NCBI GenBank assembly: GCA_963920705.1
Contig: CAWUCO010000207.1
Span: 2,232,001-2,296,000, forward strand
From: Odiellus spinosus
Lineage: Eukaryota; Arthropoda; Arachnida; Opiliones; Phalangiidae
Direction: 5' to 3'
DNA length: 64,000 nt
Position numbers and translations under genes: made by a program. Every line of letters starts with the position of its first letter. Position 1 is the first letter of the stretch. Shown one piece after another: positions 1 to 14,800 of this stretch. The notes under the pieces were generated by a model that saw nothing but the letters and a program-made list of their open reading frames with translations, had not been told where the DNA came from and ran no database searches.

Positions 1-1947
1 AGGCAAAATATCGTCATTTTTCGTTTTAAACAATAATAACCACATTTTTCATTTTTAGCTCAAATAACCTCATTTTCCGATTTAAGCCAAAATAGCCTCA
101 TTTATTATTTTAAGCCCAGAAGACATATTTTTCATTTTTAGCAAAAATCACATAATTTTTGGTTTCTAGACGAGATAACCTAATTTTCATTTTAAGGCAA
201 AATATCGTCATTTTTCGTTTTAAACAATAATAACCACATTTTTCATTTTTAGCTCAAATAACCTACTTTTTCGTTTTATGCCAAAGTAGCCGCATTTATT
301 ATTTTTAGCCCAGAAGACATATTTTTCATTTTTAGCAAAAATCACTTAATTTTTGGTTTCTAGACGAGATAACCTAATTTTCATTTTAGGGCAAAATATC
401 GTCATTTTTCGTTTTAAACAATAATAACCACATTTTTCATTTTTAGCTCAAATAACCTACTTTTTCGTTTTATGCCAAAGTAGCCGCATTTATTATTTTT
501 AGCCCAGAAAACATATTTTTCATTCTTAGCAAAAATCGCTTAATTTTTGGTTTCTCGACGAGATAACCTAATTTTCATTTTAAGGCAAAATATCGTCATT
601 TTTCGTTTTAAACAATAATAACCACATTTTTCATTTTTAGCTCAAATAACCTACTTTTTTGTTTTATGCCAAAGTAGCCGCATTTATTATTTTTAGCCCA
701 GAAGACATATTTTTCATTTTTAGCAAAAATCACTTAATTTTTGGTTTAAGAGGAGATAACCTAATTTTCATTTTAAGGCAAACTATCGTCATTTTTCGTT
801 TTAAACAATAATAACCACATTTTTCATTTTTAGCTCAAATAACCTCATTTTCCGATTTAAGCCAAAATAGCCTCATTTATTATTTTAAGCCCAGAAGACA
901 TATTTTTCATTTTTAGCAAAAATCACATAATTTTTGGTTTCTAGACGAGATAACCTAATTTTCATTTTAAGGCAAAATATCGTCAATTTTCGTTTTAAAC
1001 AATAATAACCACATTTTTCATTTTTAGCTCAAATAACCTACTTTTTCGTTTTATGCCAAAGTAGCCACATTTATTATTTTTAGCCCAGAAGACATATTTT
1101 TCATTTTTAGCAAAAATCACTTAATTTTTGGTTTCTAGACGAGATGACCCAATTTTCATTTTAAAGCAAACTATCGTCATTTTTCATTTTAAATAATAAT
1201 AACCACATTTTTCATTTTTAGCTCAAATAACCTGTTTTTTTTAAGCCAAAGTAGCCTCATTTATTATTTCTAGCCCAGAAGATCTATTTTTCATTTTTAG
1301 CAAAAATCACTTAATTTTTTGATTCTAGACGAGAAAACCTAATTTTTATTTTAAGGCAAAATATCGTCATTTTTTGTTTTAAACAATAATAACCACATTT
1401 TTCATTTTTAGCTCAAATAACCTACTTTTTCGTTTTATGCCAAAGTAGCCGCATTTATTATTTTTAGCCCAGAAGACATATTTTTCTTTTTTAGCAAAAA
1501 TCACTTTTTTTTTGTTTCTAGACGAGATAACCTAATTTTCATTTTAAGGCAAAATATCGTCATTTTTCGTCTTAAACAATAATAATAACATTTTTCATTT
1601 TTAGCTCAAATAACCTACTTTTTTGTTTTATGCAAAGTAGCAGCATTTATTATTTTTAGCCCAGAAGACATATTTTCCATTTTTAGCAAAAATCACTTAA
1701 TTTTTGGTTTCTAGACGAGATAACCTAATTTTCAAATTAAGGCAAAATATCGTCATTTTTCGTTTTAAACAATAATAACCACATTTTTCATTTTTAGCTC
1801 AAATAACCTCATTTTCCGATTTAAGCCAAAATAGCCTCATTTATTATTTTAAGCCCAGAAGACATATTTTTCATTTTTAGCAAAAATCACATAATTTTTG
1901 GTTTCTAGACGAGATAACCTAATTTTCATTTTAAGGCAAAATATCGT

Positions 1948-2141
1948 CATTTTTCGTTTTAAACAATAATAACCACATTTTTCATTTTTAGCTCAAATAA
2001 CCTACTTTTTCGTTTTATGCCAAAGTAGCCGCATTTATTATTTTTAGCCCAGAAGACATATTTTTCATTTTTAGCAAAAATCACTTAATTTTTGGTTTCT
2101 AGACGAGATAACCTAATTTTCATTTTAAGGCAAAATATCGT
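1948..2141 (+). repeat. Reference satellite monomer, seven ~28-bp subunits
   Basis: This is a typical full monomer used here to define the unit. It divides without remainder into seven related subunits: 1948-1975, 1976-2004, 2005-2031, 2032-2059, 2060-2086, 2087-2115 and 2116-2141 (28, 29, 27, 28, 27, 29 and 26 bp, total 194). Each follows the pattern T4-5, then C/G/T plus A/G, then T3-5, then A-rich with TAGC/TGCC/AGGC, then A-rich, ending in a short C-rich part (AACC, AGCC, GACA, TCAC, ATCG). The next monomer begins at 2142. The inferred history is that a 28-bp repeat was amplified, diverged, and was then re-amplified as a seven-unit block. The phase is arbitrary because the array is circularly permutable. 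Confidence 0.85.
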
Positions 2142-5100
2142 CATTTTTCGTTTTAAACAATAATAACCACATTTTTCATTTTTAGCTCAAATAACCTACT
2201 TTTTCGTTTTATGCCAAAGTAGCCGCATTTATTATTTTTAGCCCAGAAAACATATTTTTCATTCTTAGCAAAAATCGCTTAATTTTTGGTTTCTCGACGA
2301 GATAACCTAATTTTCATTTTAAGGCAAAATATCGTCATTTTTCGTTTTAAACAATAATAACCACATTTTTCATTTTTAGCTCAAATAACCTACTTTTTTG
2401 TTTTATGCCAAAGTAGCCGCATTTATTATTTTTAGCCCAGAAGACATATTTTTCATTTTTATCAAAAATCACTTAATTTTTGGTTTCTAGACGAGATAAC
2501 CTAATTTTCATTTTAAGGCAAACTATCGTCATTTTTCGTTTTAAACAATAATAACCACATTTTTCATTTTTAGCTCAAATAACCTCATTTTCCGATTTAA
2601 GCCAAAATAGCCTCATTTATTATTTTTAGCCCAGAAGACATATTTTTCATTTTTAGCAAAAATCACTTAATTTTTTTGGTTTCTAGACGAGATAACCTAA
2701 TTTTCAATTTAAAGCAAAATATCATTTTTCGTTTTAAACAATAATAACCACATTTTTCATTTTTAGCTCAAATAACCTACTTTTTCGTTTTATGCCAAAG
2801 TAGCCGCATTTATTATTTTTAGCCCAGAAGACATATTTTTCATTTCTAGCAAAAATCACTTAATTTTTGGTTTCTAGACGAGATAATCTAATTTTCAATT
2901 TAAGGCGAAATATCGTCATTTTTCTTTTTAAACAATAATAACCACAATATTAATTATTAGCTCAAATAACTTACTTTTTCGTTTTAAGCCAAAGTAGCCA
3001 CATTTATTATTTTTAGCCCAGAAGACATATTTTTCATTTTTAGCAAAAATCACTTAATTTTTGGTTTCTAGACGAGATAACCTAATTTTCATTTTAAGGC
3101 AAAATATCGTCATTTTTCATTTTAAACAATAATAACCACATTTTTCATTTTTAGCTCAAATAACCTACTTTTTCGTTTTATGCCAAAGTAGCCGCATTTA
3201 TTATTTTTAGCCCAGAAGACATATTTTTCATTTTTAGCAAAAATCACTTAATTTTTGGTTTCTAGACGAGATAACCTAATTTTCATTTTAAGGCAAAATA
3301 TCGTCATTTTTCGTTTTAAACAATAATAACCACATTTTTCATTTTTTGCTCAAATAACCTACTTTTTCGTTTTATGCCAAAGTAGCCGCATTTATTATTT
3401 TTAGCCCAGAAGACATATTTTTCATTTCTAGCAAAAATCACTTAATTTTTGGTTTCTAGAAGAGATAACCTAATTTTCAATTTAAAGCAAACTATCGTCA
3501 TTTTTCGTTTTAAACAATATAAACCACATTTTTCATTTTTAGCTCAAATAACCTACTTTTTCGTTTTATGCCAAAGTAGCCACATTTATTATTTTTAGCA
3601 CAGAAGACATATTTTTCATTTTTAGCAAAAATCACTTAATTTTTGGTTTCTAGACGAGATAACAAAATTTTCATTTTAAAGCAAACTATCGTCATTTTTC
3701 ATTTTAAATAATAATAACCACATTTTTCATTTTTAGCTCAAATAACCTACTTTTTCGTTTTATGCCAAAGTAGCCGCCTTTATTATTTTTAGCCCAGAAG
3801 ACATATTTTTCATTTCTAGCAAAAATCACTTAATTTTTGGTTTCTAGACGAGATAACCTAATTTTCAATTTAAAGCAAAATATCATCATTTTTCGTTTTA
3901 AACAATAATAACCACATTTTTCATTTTTAGCTCAAATAACCTACTTTTTCGTTTTATGCCAAAGTAGCCGCATTTATTATTTTTAGCCCAGAAGACATAT
4001 TTTTCATTTTTAGCAAAAATCACTTAATTTTTGGTTTCTAGACGAGATAACCTAATTTTCAATTTAAGGCAAAATATCGTCATTTTTCTTTTTAAACAAT
4101 AATAACCACAATATTAATTATTAGCTCAAATAACTTACTTTTTCGTTTTAAGCCAAAGTAGCCACATTTATTATTTTTAGCCCAGAAGATCTATTTTTCA
4201 GTTTTAGCAAAAATCACTTAATTTTTTGTTTCTAGACGAGATAACCTAATTTTCATTTTAAGGCAAAATATCGTCATTTTTCGTCTTAAACAATAATAAT
4301 AACATTTTTCATTTTTAGCTCAAATAACCTACTTTTTTGTTTTATGCAAAGTAGCAGCATTTATTATTTTTAGCCCAGAAGACATATTTTCCATTTTTAG
4401 CAAAAATCACTTAATTTTTGGTTTCTAGACGAGATAACCTAATTTTCATTTTAAGGCAAAATATCGTCATTTTTCGTTTTAAACAATAATAACCACATTT
4501 TTCATTTTTAGCTCAAATAACCTACTTTTTTGTTTTAAGCCAAAGTAGCCTCATTAATTATTTTTAGCCCAGAAGATCTATTTTTCATTTTTAGCAAAAA
4601 TCACTTAATTTTTGGTTTTTAGACGAGATAACCTAATTTTCATTTTAAGGCAAACTATCGTCATTTTTCGTTTTAAACAATAATAACCACATTTTTCATT
4701 TTTAGCTCAAATAACCTACTTTTTCGTTTTATGCCAAAGTAGCCGCATTTATTATTTTTAGCCCAGAAGACATATTTTTCATTTCTAGCAAAAATCACTT
4801 AATTTTTGGTTTCTAGACGAGATAACTTAATTTTCAATTTAAAGCAAAATATCATCATTTTTCGTTTTAATACAATAATAACCACATTTTTCATTTTTAG
4901 CTCAAATAACCTGTTTTTTTTTAAGCCAAAGTAGCCTCATTTATTATTTCTAGCCCAGAAGATCTATTTTTCATTTTTAGCAAAAACTTAATTTTTTGAT
5001 TCTAGACGAGAAAACCTAATTTTTATTTTAAGGCAAAATATCGTCATTTTTTGTTTTAAACAATAATAACTACATTTTTCATTTTTAGCTCAAATAACCT

Positions 5101-7748
5101 ACTTTTTTGTTTTATGCAAAGTAGCAGCATTTATTATTTTTAGCCCAGAAGACATATTTTTCATTTTTAGCAAAAATCACTTAATTTTTGGTTTCTAGAC
5201 GAGATAACCCAATTTTCATTTTAAAGCAAACTATCGTCATTTTTCATTTTAAATAATAATAACCACATTTTTCATTTTTAGCTCAAATAACCTGTTTTTT
5301 TTTAAGCCAAAGTAGCCTCATTTATTATTTCTAGCCCAGAAGATCTATTTTTCATTTTTAGCAAAAATCACTTAATTTTTTGATTCTAGACGAGAAAACC
5401 TAATTTTTATTTTAAGGCAAAATATCGTCATTTTTTGTTTTAAACAATAATAACCACATTTTTCATTTTTAGCTCAAATAACCTACTTTTTTGTTTTATG
5501 CCAAAGTAGCCGCATTTATTATTTTTAGCCCAGAAGACATATTTTTCATTTTTAGCAAAAATCACTTAATTTTTTGTTTCTAGACGAGATAACCTAATTT
5601 TCATTTTAAGGCAAAATATCGTCATTTTTCGTCTTAAACAATAATAATAACATTTTTCATTTTCAGCTCAAATAACCTACTTTTTTGTTTTATGCAAAGT
5701 AGCAGCATTTATTATTTTTAGCCCAGAAGACATATTTTCCATTTTTAGCAAAAATCACTTAATTTTTGGTTTCTAGGCGAGATAACCTAATTTTCAATTT
5801 AAGGCAAAATATCGTCATTTTTCGTTTTAAACAATAATAACCACATTTTTCATTTTTAGCTCAAATAACCTCATTTTCCGATTTAAGCCAAAATAGCCTC
5901 ATTTATTATTTTAAGCCCAGAAGACATATTTTTCATTTTTAGCAAAAATCACATAATTTTTGGTTTCTAGACGAGATAACCTAATTTTCATTTTAAGGCA
6001 AAATATCGTCATTTTTCGTTTTAAACAATAATAACCACATTTTTCATTTTTAGCTCAAATAACCTACATTTTCGTTTTATGCCAAAGTAGCCACATTTAT
6101 TATTTTTAGCCCAGAAGACATATTTTTCATTTTTAGCAAAAATCACTTAATTTTTTGTTTCTAGACGAGATAACCTAATTTTCATTTTAAGGCAAAATAT
6201 CGTCATTTTTCGTCTTAAACAATAATAATAACATTTTTCATTTTTAGCTCAAATAACCTACTTTTTTGTTTTATGCAAAGTAGCAGCATTTATTATTTTT
6301 AGCCCAGAAGACATATTTTCCATTTTTAGCAAAAATCACTTAATTTTTGGTTTCTAGACGAGATAACCTAATTTTCAATTTAAGGCAAAATATCGTCATT
6401 TTTCGTTTTAAACAATAATAACCACATTTTTCATTTTTAGCTCAAATAACCTCATTTTCCGATTTAAGCCAAAATAGCCTCATTTATTATTTTAAGCCCA
6501 GAAGACATATTTTTCATTTTTAGCAAAAATCACATAATTTTTGGTTTCTAGACGAGATAACTTAATTTTCAATTTAAAGCAAAATATCATCATTTTTCGT
6601 TTTAAACAATAATAACCACATTTTTCATTTTTAGCTCAAATAACCTGTTTTTTTTTAAGCCAAAGTAGCCTCATTTATTATTTCTAGCCCAGAAGATCTA
6701 TTTTTCATTTTTAGCAAAAACTTAATTTTTTGATTCTAGACGAGAAAACCTAATTTTTATTTTAAGGCAAAATATCGTCATTTTTTGTTTTAAACAATAA
6801 TAACTACATTTTTCATTTTTAGCTCAAATAACCTACTTTTTTGTTTTATGCAAAGTAGCAGCATTTATTATTTTTAGCCCAGAAGACATATTTTTCATTT
6901 TTAGCAAAAATCACTTAATTTTTGGTTTCTAGACGAGATAACCCAATTTTCATTTTAAAGCAAACTATCGTCATTTTTCATTTTAAATAATAATAACCAC
7001 ATTTTTCATTTTTAGCTCAAATAACCTGTTTTTTTTAAAGCCAAAGTAGCCTCATTTATTATTTCTAGCCCAGAAGATCTATTTTTCATTTTTAGCAAAA
7101 ATCACTTAATTTTTTGATTCTAGACGAGAAAACCTAATTTTTATTTTAAGGCAAAATATCGTCATTTTTTGTTTTAAACAATAATAACCACATTTTTCAT
7201 TTTTAGCTCAAATAACCTACTTTTTTGTTTTATGCCAAAGTAGCCGCATTTATTATTTTTAGCCCAGAAGACATATTTTTCATTTTTAGCAAAAATCACT
7301 TAATTTTTGGTTTCTAGACGAGATAACCCAATTTTCATTTTAAAGCAAACTATCGTCATTTTTCATTTTAAATAATAATAACCACATTTTTCATTTTTAG
7401 CTCAAATAACCTGTTTTTTTTAAAGCCAAAGTAGCCTCATTTATTATTTCTAGCCCAGAAGATCTATTTTTCATTTTTAGCAAAAATCACTTAATTTTTT
7501 GATTCTAGACGAGAAAACCTAATTTTTATTTTAAGGCAAAATATCGTCATTTTTTGTTTTAAACAATAATAACCACATTTTTCATTTTTAGCTCAAATAA
7601 CCTACTTTTTTGTTTTATGCCAAAGTAGCCGCATTTATTATTTTTAGCCCAGAAGACATATTTTTCATTTTTAGCAAAAATCACTTAATTTTTTGTTTCT
7701 AGACGAGATAACCTAATTTTCATTTTAAGGCAAAATATCGTCATTTTT

Positions 7749-10100
7749 CGTCTTAAACAATAATAATAACATTTTTCATTTTTAGCTCAAATAACCTACT
7801 TTTTTGTTTTATGCAAAGTAGCAGCATTTATTATTTTTAGCCCAGAAGACATATTTTCCATTTTTAGGAAAAATCACTTAATTTTTGGTTTCTAGACGAG
7901 ATAACCTAATTTTCAATTTAAGGCAAAATATCGTCATTTTTCGTTTTAAACAATAATAACCACATTTTTCATTTTTAGCTCAAATAACCTCATTTTCCGA
8001 TTTAAGCCAAAATAGCCTCATTTATTATTTTAAGCCCAGAAGACATATTTTTCATTTTTAGCAAAAATCACATAATTTTTGGTTTCTAGACGAGATAACC
8101 TAATTTTCATTTTAAGGCAAAATATCGTCATTTTTCGTTTTAAACAATAATAACCACATTTTTCATTTTTAGCTCAAATAACCTACATTTTCGTTTTATG
8201 CCAAAGTAGCCACATTTATTATTTTTAGCCCAGAAGACATATTTTTCATTTTTAGCAAAAATCACTTAATTTTTGGTTTCTAGACGAGATAACCCAATTT
8301 TCATTTTAAAGCAAACTATCGTCATTTTTCATTTTAAATAATAATAACCACATTTTTCATTTTTAGCTCAAATAACCTGTTTTTTTTTAAGCCAAAGTAG
8401 CCTCATTTATTATTTCTAGCCCAGAAGATCTATTTTTCATTTTTAGCAAAAATCACTTAATTTTTTGATTCTAGACGAGAAAACCTAATTTTTATTTTAA
8501 GGCAAAATATCGTCATTTTTTGTTTTAAACAATAATAACCACATTTTTCATTTTTAGCTCAAATAACCTACTTTTTTGTTTTATGCCAAAGTAGCCGCAT
8601 TTATTATTTTTAGCCCAGAAGACATATTTTTCATTTTTAGCAAAAATCACTTAATTTTTTGTTTCTAGACGAGATAACCTAATTTTCATTTTAAGGCAAA
8701 ATATCGTCATTTTTCGTCTTAAACAATAATAATAACATTTTTCATTTTTAGCTCAAATAACCTACTTTTTTGTTTTATGCAAAGTAGCAGCATTTATTAT
8801 TTTTAGCCCAGAAGACATATTTTCCATTTTTAGCAAAAATCACTTAATTTTTGGTTTCTAGACGAGATAACCTAATTTTCAATTTAAGGCAAAATATCGT
8901 CATTTTTCGTTTTAAACAATAATAACCACATTTTTCATTTTTAGCTCAAATAACCTCATTTTCCGATTTAAGCCAAAATAGCCTCATTTATTATTTTAAG
9001 CCCAGAAGACATATTTTTCATTTTTAGCAAAAATCACATAATTTTTGGTTTCTAGACGAGATAACCTAATTTTCATTTTAAGGCAAAATATCGTCATTTT
9101 TCGTTTTAAACAATAATAACCACATTTTTCATTTTTAGCTCAAATAACCTACATTTTCGTTTTATGCCAAAGTAGCCACATTTATTATTTTTAGCCCAGA
9201 AGACATATTTTTCATTTTTAGCAAAAATCACTTAATTTTTTGTTTCTAGACGAGATGACCCAATTTTCATTTTAAAGCAAACTATCGTCATTTTTCATTT
9301 TAAGTAATAATAACCACATTTTTCATTTTTAGCTCAAATAACCTGTTTTTTTTTAAGCCAAAGTAGCCTCATTTATTATTTCTAGCCCAGAAGATCTATT
9401 TTTCATTTTTAGCAAAAATCACTTAATTTTTTGATTCTAGACAAGAAAACCTAATTTTTATTTTAAGGCAAAATATCGTCATTTTTTGTTTTAAACAATA
9501 ATAACCACATTTTTCATTTTTAGCTCAAATAACCTACTTTTTTGTTTTATGCCAAAGTAGCCGCATTTATTATTTTTAGCCCTGAAGACATATTTTTCAT
9601 TTTTAGCAAAAATCACTTAATTTTTTGTTTCTAGACGAGATAACCTAATTTTCATTTTAAGGCAAAATATCGTCATTTTTCGTCTTAAACAATAATAATA
9701 ACATTTTTCATTTTTAGCTCAAATAACCTACTTTTTTGTTTTATGCAAAGTAGCAGCATTTATTATTTTTAGCCCAGAAGACATATTTTCCATTTTTAGC
9801 AAAAATCACTTAATTTTTGGTTTCTAGACGAGATAACCTAATTTTCAATTTAAGGCAAAATATCGTCATTTTTCGTTTTAAACAATAATAACCACATTTT
9901 TCATTTTTAGCTCAAATAACCTCATTTTCCGATTTAAGCCAAAATAGCCTCATTTATTATTTTAAGCCCAGAAGACATATTTTTCATTTTTAGCAAAAAT
10001 CACATAATTTTTGGTTTCTAGACGAGATAACCTAATTTTCATTTTAAGGCAAAATATCGTCATTTTTCGTTTTAAACAATAATAACCACATTTTTCATTT
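7749..10100 (+). repeat. Five-monomer higher-order repeat, exact 966-bp spacing
   Basis: The class marker CGTCTTAAAC occurs at 7749, 8715 and 9681, exactly 966 bp apart each time (five monomers minus small T-run deletions). Between markers the order of monomer classes is the same: the CGTCTTAAAC type, the CCGATTTAAGCC type, a monomer with CCTACATTTTCG, the CCTG-poly-T type, and the GAAAACCTAATTTTTATTT type. The third copy follows the pattern only to about 10100, where CCTACATTTTCG is replaced by CCTACTTTTTCG. A three-monomer version lies just upstream, with markers at 5630 and 6211, 581 bp apart. This is a young local amplification. Confidence 0.85.
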
Positions 10101-11820
10101 TTAGCTCAAATAACCTACTTTTTCGTTTTATGCCAAAGTAGCCGCATTTATTATTTTTAGCCCAGAAGACATTTTTTTCATTTTTAGCAAAAATCACTTA
10201 CTTTTTGGTTTCTAGACGAGATAACCTAATTTTCATTTTAAGGCAAAATATCGTCATTTTTCATTTTAAACAATAATAACCACATTTTTCATTTTTAGCT
10301 CAAATAACCTACTTTTTCGTTTTATGCCAAAGTAGCCGCATTTATTATTTTTAGCCCAGAAAACATATTTTTCATTCTTAGCAAAAATCGCTTAATTTTT
10401 GGTTTCTCGACGAGATAACCTAATTTTCATTTTAAGGCAAAATATCGTCATTTTTCGTTTTAAACAATAATAACCACATTTTTCATTTTTAGCTCAAATA
10501 ACCTACTTTTTTGTTTTATGCCAAAGTAGCCGCATTTATTATTTTTAGCCCAGAAGACATATTTTTCATTTTTAGCAAAAATCACTTAATTTTTGGTTTC
10601 TAGACGAGATAACCTAATTTTCATTTTAAGGCAAACTATCGTCATTTTTCGTTTTAAACAATAATAACCACATTTTTCATTTTTAGCTCAAATAACCTCA
10701 TTTTCCGATTTAAGCCAAAATAGCCTCATTTATTATTTTTAGCCCAGAAGACATATTTTTCATTTTTAGCAAAAATCACTTAATTTTTGGTTTCTAGACG
10801 AGATAACCTAATTTTCAATTTAAAGCAAAATATCATTTTTCGTTTTAAACAATAATAACCACATTTTTCATTTTTAGCTCAAATAACCTACTTTTTCGTT
10901 TTATGCCAAAGTAGCCGCATTTATTATTTTTAGCCCAGAAGACATATTTTTCATTTCTAGCAAAAATCACTTAATTTTTGGTTTCTAGAAGAGATAACCT
11001 AATTTTCAATTTAAAGCAAACTATCGTCATTTTTCGTTTTAAACAATATAAACCACATTTTTCATTTTTAGCTCAAATAACCTACTTTTTCGTTTTATGC
11101 CAAAGTAGCCACATTTATTATTTTTAGCACAGAAGACATATTTTTCATTTTTAGCAAAAATCACTTAATTTTTGGTTTCTAGACGAGATAACAAAATTTT
11201 CATTTTAAAGCAAACTATCGTCATTTTTCATTTTAAATAATAATAACCACATTTTTCATTTTTAGCTCAAATAACCTACTTTTTCGTTTTATGCCAAAGT
11301 AGCCGCCTTTATTATTTTTAGCCCAGAAGACATATTTTTCATTTCTAGCAAAAATCACTTAATTTTTGGTTTCTAGACGAGATAACCTAATTTTCAATTT
11401 AAAGCAAAATATCATCATTTTTCGTTTTAAACAATAATAACCACATTTTTCATTTTTAGCTCAAATAACCTACTTTTTCGTTTTATGCCAAAGTAGCCGC
11501 ATTTATTATTTTTAGCCCAGAAGACATATTTTTCATTTTTAGCAAAAATCATTTAATTTTTGGTTTCTAGACGAGATAACCTAATTTTCAATTTAAGGCA
11601 AAATATCGTCATTTTTCTTTTTAAACAATAATAACCACAATATTAATTATTAGCTCAAATAACTTACTTTTTCGTTTTAAGCCAAAGTAGCCGCATTTAT
11701 TATTTTTAGCCCAGAAGACATATTTTTCATTTTTAGCAAAAATCACTTAATTTTTGGTTTCTAGACGAGATAACCTAATTTTCATTTTAAGGCAAAATAT
11801 CGTCATTTTTCGTTTTAAAC

Positions 11821-14800
11821 AATACTAACCACATTTTTCATTTTTAGCTCAAATAACCTGTTTTTTTTTAAGCCAAAGTAGCCTCATTTATTATTTCTAG
11901 CCCAGAAGATCTATTTTTCATTTTTAGCAAAAATCACTTAATTTTTTGATTCTAGACGAGAAAACCTAATTTTTATTTTAAGGCAAAATATCGTCATTTT
12001 TTGTTTTAAACAATAATAACCACATTTTTCATTTTTAGCTCAAATAACCTACTTTTTTGTTTTATGCAAAGTAGCAGCATTTATTATTTTTAGCCCAGAA
12101 GACATATTTTTCATTTTTAGCAAAAATCACTTAATTTTTGGTTTCTAGACGAGATAACCCAATTTTCATTTTATAGCAAACTATCGTCATTTTTCATTTT
12201 AAATAATAATAACCACATTTTTCATTTTTAGCTCAAATAACCTGTTTTTTTTTAAGCCAAAGTAGCCTCATTTATTATTTCTAGCCCAGAAGATCTATTT
12301 TTCATTTTTAGCAAAAATCACTTAATTTTTTGATTCTAGACGAGAAAACCTAATTTTTATTTTAAGGCAAAGTATCGTCATTTTTTGTTTTAAACAATAA
12401 TAACCACATTTTTCATTTTTAGCTCAAATAACCTACTTTTTTGTTTTATGCCAAAGTAGCCGCATTTATTATTTTTAGCCCAGAAGACATATTTTTCATT
12501 TTTAGCAAAAATCACTTAATTTTTTGTTTCTAGACGAGATAACCTAATTTTCAATTTAAAGCAAAATATCATCATTTTTCGTTTTAAACAATAATAACAA
12601 CATTTTTCAGTTTTAGCTCAAATAACCTACTTTTTCGTTTTATGCCAAAGTAGCCGCATTTATTATTTTTAGCCCAGAAGACATATTTTTCATTTTTAGC
12701 AAAAATCACTTAATTTTTTGTTTCTAGACGAGATAACCTAATTTTCATTTTAAGGCAAAATATCGTCATTTTTCGTTTTAAACAATAATAACCACATTTT
12801 TCATTTTTAGCTCAAATAACCTACTTTTTCGTTTTATGCCAAAGTAGCCGAATTTATTATTTTTAGCCCAGAAGACTTATTTTTCATTTTTAGCAAAAAT
12901 CACTTAATTTTTGGTTTCTAGACGAGATAACCTAATTTTCATTTTAAGGCAAAATATCGTCATTTTTCGTTTTAAACAATAATAACCACATTTTTCATTT
13001 TTAGGTCAAATAACCTACTTTTTCGTTTTATGCCAAAGTAGCCGCATTTATTATTTTTAGCCCAGAAGACATATTTTTCATTTTTAGTAAAAATCACTTA
13101 ATTTTTGGTTTCTAGACGAGATAACCTAATTTTCATTTTAAGGCAAAATATCGCCATTTTTCGTTTTAAACAATAATAACCACATTTTTCATTTTTAGCT
13201 CAAATAACCTACTTTTTCGTTTTATGCCAAAGTAGCCGAATTTATTATTTTTAGCCCAGAAGACTTATTTTTCATTTTTAGCAAAAATCACTTAATTTTT
13301 TGGTTTCTAGACGAGATAACCTAATTTTCAATTTAAAGCAAAATATCATCATTTTTCGTTTTAAACAATAATAACAACATTTTTCAGTTTTAGCTCAAAT
13401 AACCTACTTTTTCGTTTTATGCCAAAGTAGCCGCATTTATTATTTTTAGCCCAGAAGACATATTTTTCATTTTTAGCAAAAATCACTTAATTTTTTGTTT
13501 CTAGACGAGATAACCTAATTTTCATTTTAAGGCAAAATATCGTCATTTTTCGTTTTAAACAATAATAACCACATTTTTCATTTTTAGCTCAAATAACCTA
13601 CTTTTTCGTTTTATGCCAAAGTAGCCGAATTTATTATTTTTAGCCCAGAAGACTTATTTTTCATTTTTAGCAAAAATCACTTAATTTTTGGTTTCTAGAC
13701 GAGATAACCTAATTTTCATTTTAAGGCAAAATATCGTCATTTTTCGTTTTAAACAATAATAACCACATTTTTCATTTTTAGGTCAAATAACCTACTTTTT
13801 CGTTTTAAGCCAAAGTAGCCGCATTTATTATTTTTAGCCCAGAAGACATATTTTTCATTTTTAGCAAAAATCACTTAATTTTTGGTTTCTAGACGAGATA
13901 ACCTAATTTTCATTTTAAGGCAAAATATCGTCATTTTTCGTTTTAAACAATACTAACCACATTTTTCATTTTTAGCTCAAATAACCTGTTTTTTTTAAGC
14001 CAAAGTAGCCTCATTTATTATTTCTAGCCCAGAAGATCTATTTTTCATTTTTAGCAAAAATCACTTAATTTTTTGATTCTAGACGAGAAAACCTAATTTT
14101 TATTTTAAGGCAAAATATCGTCATTTTTTGTTTTAAACAATAATAACCACATTTTTCATTTTTAGCTCAAATAACCTACTTTTTTGTTTTATGCAAAGTA
14201 GCAGCATTTATTATTTTTAGCCCAGAAGACATATTTTTCATTTTTAGCAAAAATCACTTAATTTTTGGTTTCTAGACGAGATAACCCAATTTTCATTTTA
14301 TAGCAAACTATCGTCATTTTTCATTTTAAATAATAATAACCACATTTTTCATTTTTAGCTCAAATAACCTGTTTTTTTTTAAGCCAAAGTAGCCTCATTT
14401 ATTATTTCTAGCCCAGAAGATCTATTTTTCATTTTTAGCAAAAATCACTTAATTTTTTGATTCTAGACGAGAAAACCTAATTTTTATTTTAAGGCAAAGT
14501 ATCGTCATTTTTTGTTTTAAACAATAATAACCACATTTTTCATTTTTAGCTCAAATAACCTACTTTTTTGTTTTATGCCAAAGTAGCCGCATTTATTATT
14601 TTTAGCCCAGAAGACATATTTTTCATTTTTAGCAAAAATCACTTAATTTTTTGTTTCTAGACGAGATAACCTAATTTTCAATTTAAAGCAAAATATCATC
14701 ATTTTTCGTTTTAAACAATAATAACAACATTTTTCAGTTTTAGCTCAAATAACCTACTTTTTCGTTTTATGCCAAAGTAGCCGCATTTATTATTTTTAGC

